From Varanus komodoensis (taxonomy: Eukaryota; Chordata; Lepidosauria; Squamata; Varanidae): a DNA stretch of 64,000 nucleotides. The stretch covers positions 9,150,263 to 9,214,262 of the forward strand of contig NW_025336087.1 of assembly GCF_004798865.1 (NCBI RefSeq), given 5' to 3'. Every line of letters begins with the position of its first letter. The stretch's first letter is position 1. The notes below the pieces were generated by a model. It did no database searches. It worked only from the letters and a program-made list of their open reading frames with translations, and was not told the DNA's origin. Positions 62,881-64,000 of this stretch are shown piece after piece. Position numbers and translations under genes: made by a program.

Positions 62881-64000
62881 CAGTGACTGAGGAAGAAAGG
62901 GATCTTGAAATTCTGATGGACAGCTCGATGAATGACTTATGTTCTTATGGTCTTATATGGGGAATCCTATGCTAGATCAACTAAGATTCATAGCTAGTTA
63001 GATCAGTGCAAAGAACGATTAGTGAGGGGCTAATGCGAATGTAGTTTCAATTTCTTAAGCTTCCAGGTGAGTTCCAGATGGAAGGGTTAACTGGAAGCAA
63101 AGTGTGCCAAGGGTCCAACACTCATTTAAAGTTTCTAAGGTTTTATTTTAGTTTTCTGTATGTCCTATCCTTAATAAAAATCTCAAGGCAACAAGCAACA
63201 AGCCAAGGATGTCATGTAAAAAGTAAGCCTAGAATATATCCAATAAATAAGCCCCAGAGAAAATTTTATGCCAACTGAAGCTCTTGAACTTTCTTTGAAC
63301 ATAGTCCCACATACAATTTTAGCCATCTAAAATAATCCTTATGATTTCACACTAAAATAGTAGCAGAAAACAACGGAAAAGCATCAATACAGGTTATTCA
63401 GAAATCCAGAAATGTGCAACTTAAAACCAGTTCTATAAAACCACAGTTTACAGTCTAAATGCCTTCTTAAAAATGCAGATATGTTGTGTCCTGAAAGACC
63501 ATGAGTGAAGAGGCAAGGCAGGTTTCCAAAGCAGCCTCTAAAAAGGCCTTCCTTTGGTCTCAGTAAGTCCTGCAAGGGGTGGCAAGCACAAGTGAAGGCT
63601 TCTGAAGGTGATTTGAATAAACAGAAAGGCTTTCACTGAGACAGAAAGGCTACAGATGAACAGTTTGTCTTAATAGCACTTTCCAGAGGATATAAACAGG
63701 AAGCTGTGGCTTAAACAAACCACAATGAAAGCACCAAAGCTAGTTTGTGAGGGGAAGAAGGAAAGGGAGGAGGTACTCATGGGCATAACTGATTATGCCA
63801 GAAACGTTACAGGTCGTCGACCAAAGCTAGCCACAGATATCAGTGTTTCTGGATTATAGTCTGATTGGTGACTGTGTACCCTACTTTACAAAAGAAAAGG
63901 GCACTTTCTTCTATTTGAAAGTGTCCTTTATTTGAAGCATCCATAGTTTGTCCAGTCCATTTAAAAATAAAGAAACCAGAAGGAGGAACTGGGCCTTGAA

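Overview
The window comes from a vertebrate nuclear genome, most likely a squamate reptile (lizard or snake). The sequence is AT-rich with large introns and genes on both strands. It carries a near full-length BovB/RTE LINE, L2- and CR1-type LINE pieces, a Tigger-type DNA transposon relic and CORE-type SINE copies, a mixture typical of squamates. No bacterial-type operon, rRNA, tRNA or CRISPR array is present.

Positions 1-27.7 kb, plus strand: SREK1 (SFRS12), a serine/arginine-rich splicing regulator. Eleven coding exons are visible. They run from the end of RRM1, cut by the window start, through RRM2, the RS-rich segments, one very long Lys/Glu/Arg exon and the conserved acidic C-terminus. 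All splice sites are GT-AG and all reading phases agree. Two features suggest regulated splicing: a candidate poison exon in the first visible intron (8493-8616) and a candidate alternative last exon (17428-17468). The BovB copy lies in the intron between the two RRM2-coding exons. It contains a 100-N gap flanked by a 180-bp perfect duplication, probably an assembly error.

Positions 27.7-33.4 kb: the space between two converging genes, filled mainly with old LINE relics.

Positions 33.4-56.1 kb, minus strand: a tall class I cytokine receptor. Fourteen exons give a phase-consistent model: split signal peptide, C-terminal half of the cytokine-binding module with a degenerate WSXWS motif, three fibronectin type III domains, one membrane helix, a box 1 motif and a short tail of about 170 residues. 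By remembered family sequences it is closest to IL12RB1. In mammals IL12RB1 lies beside MAST3/PIK3R2, whereas SREK1 lies beside MAST4/PIK3R1. This gene may therefore be a second IL12RB1-type receptor kept from vertebrate genome duplication and lost in mammals, which makes it the most interesting object here. The exons for the N-terminal half of the cytokine-binding module were not placed with certainty.

Positions 56.1-64 kb: no confident gene; a GC-rich stretch near 58.2-58.7 kb and several LINE/SINE relics. The two genes are not known to work together: one is a nuclear splicing factor, the other a cell-surface receptor expected to act through JAK kinases.
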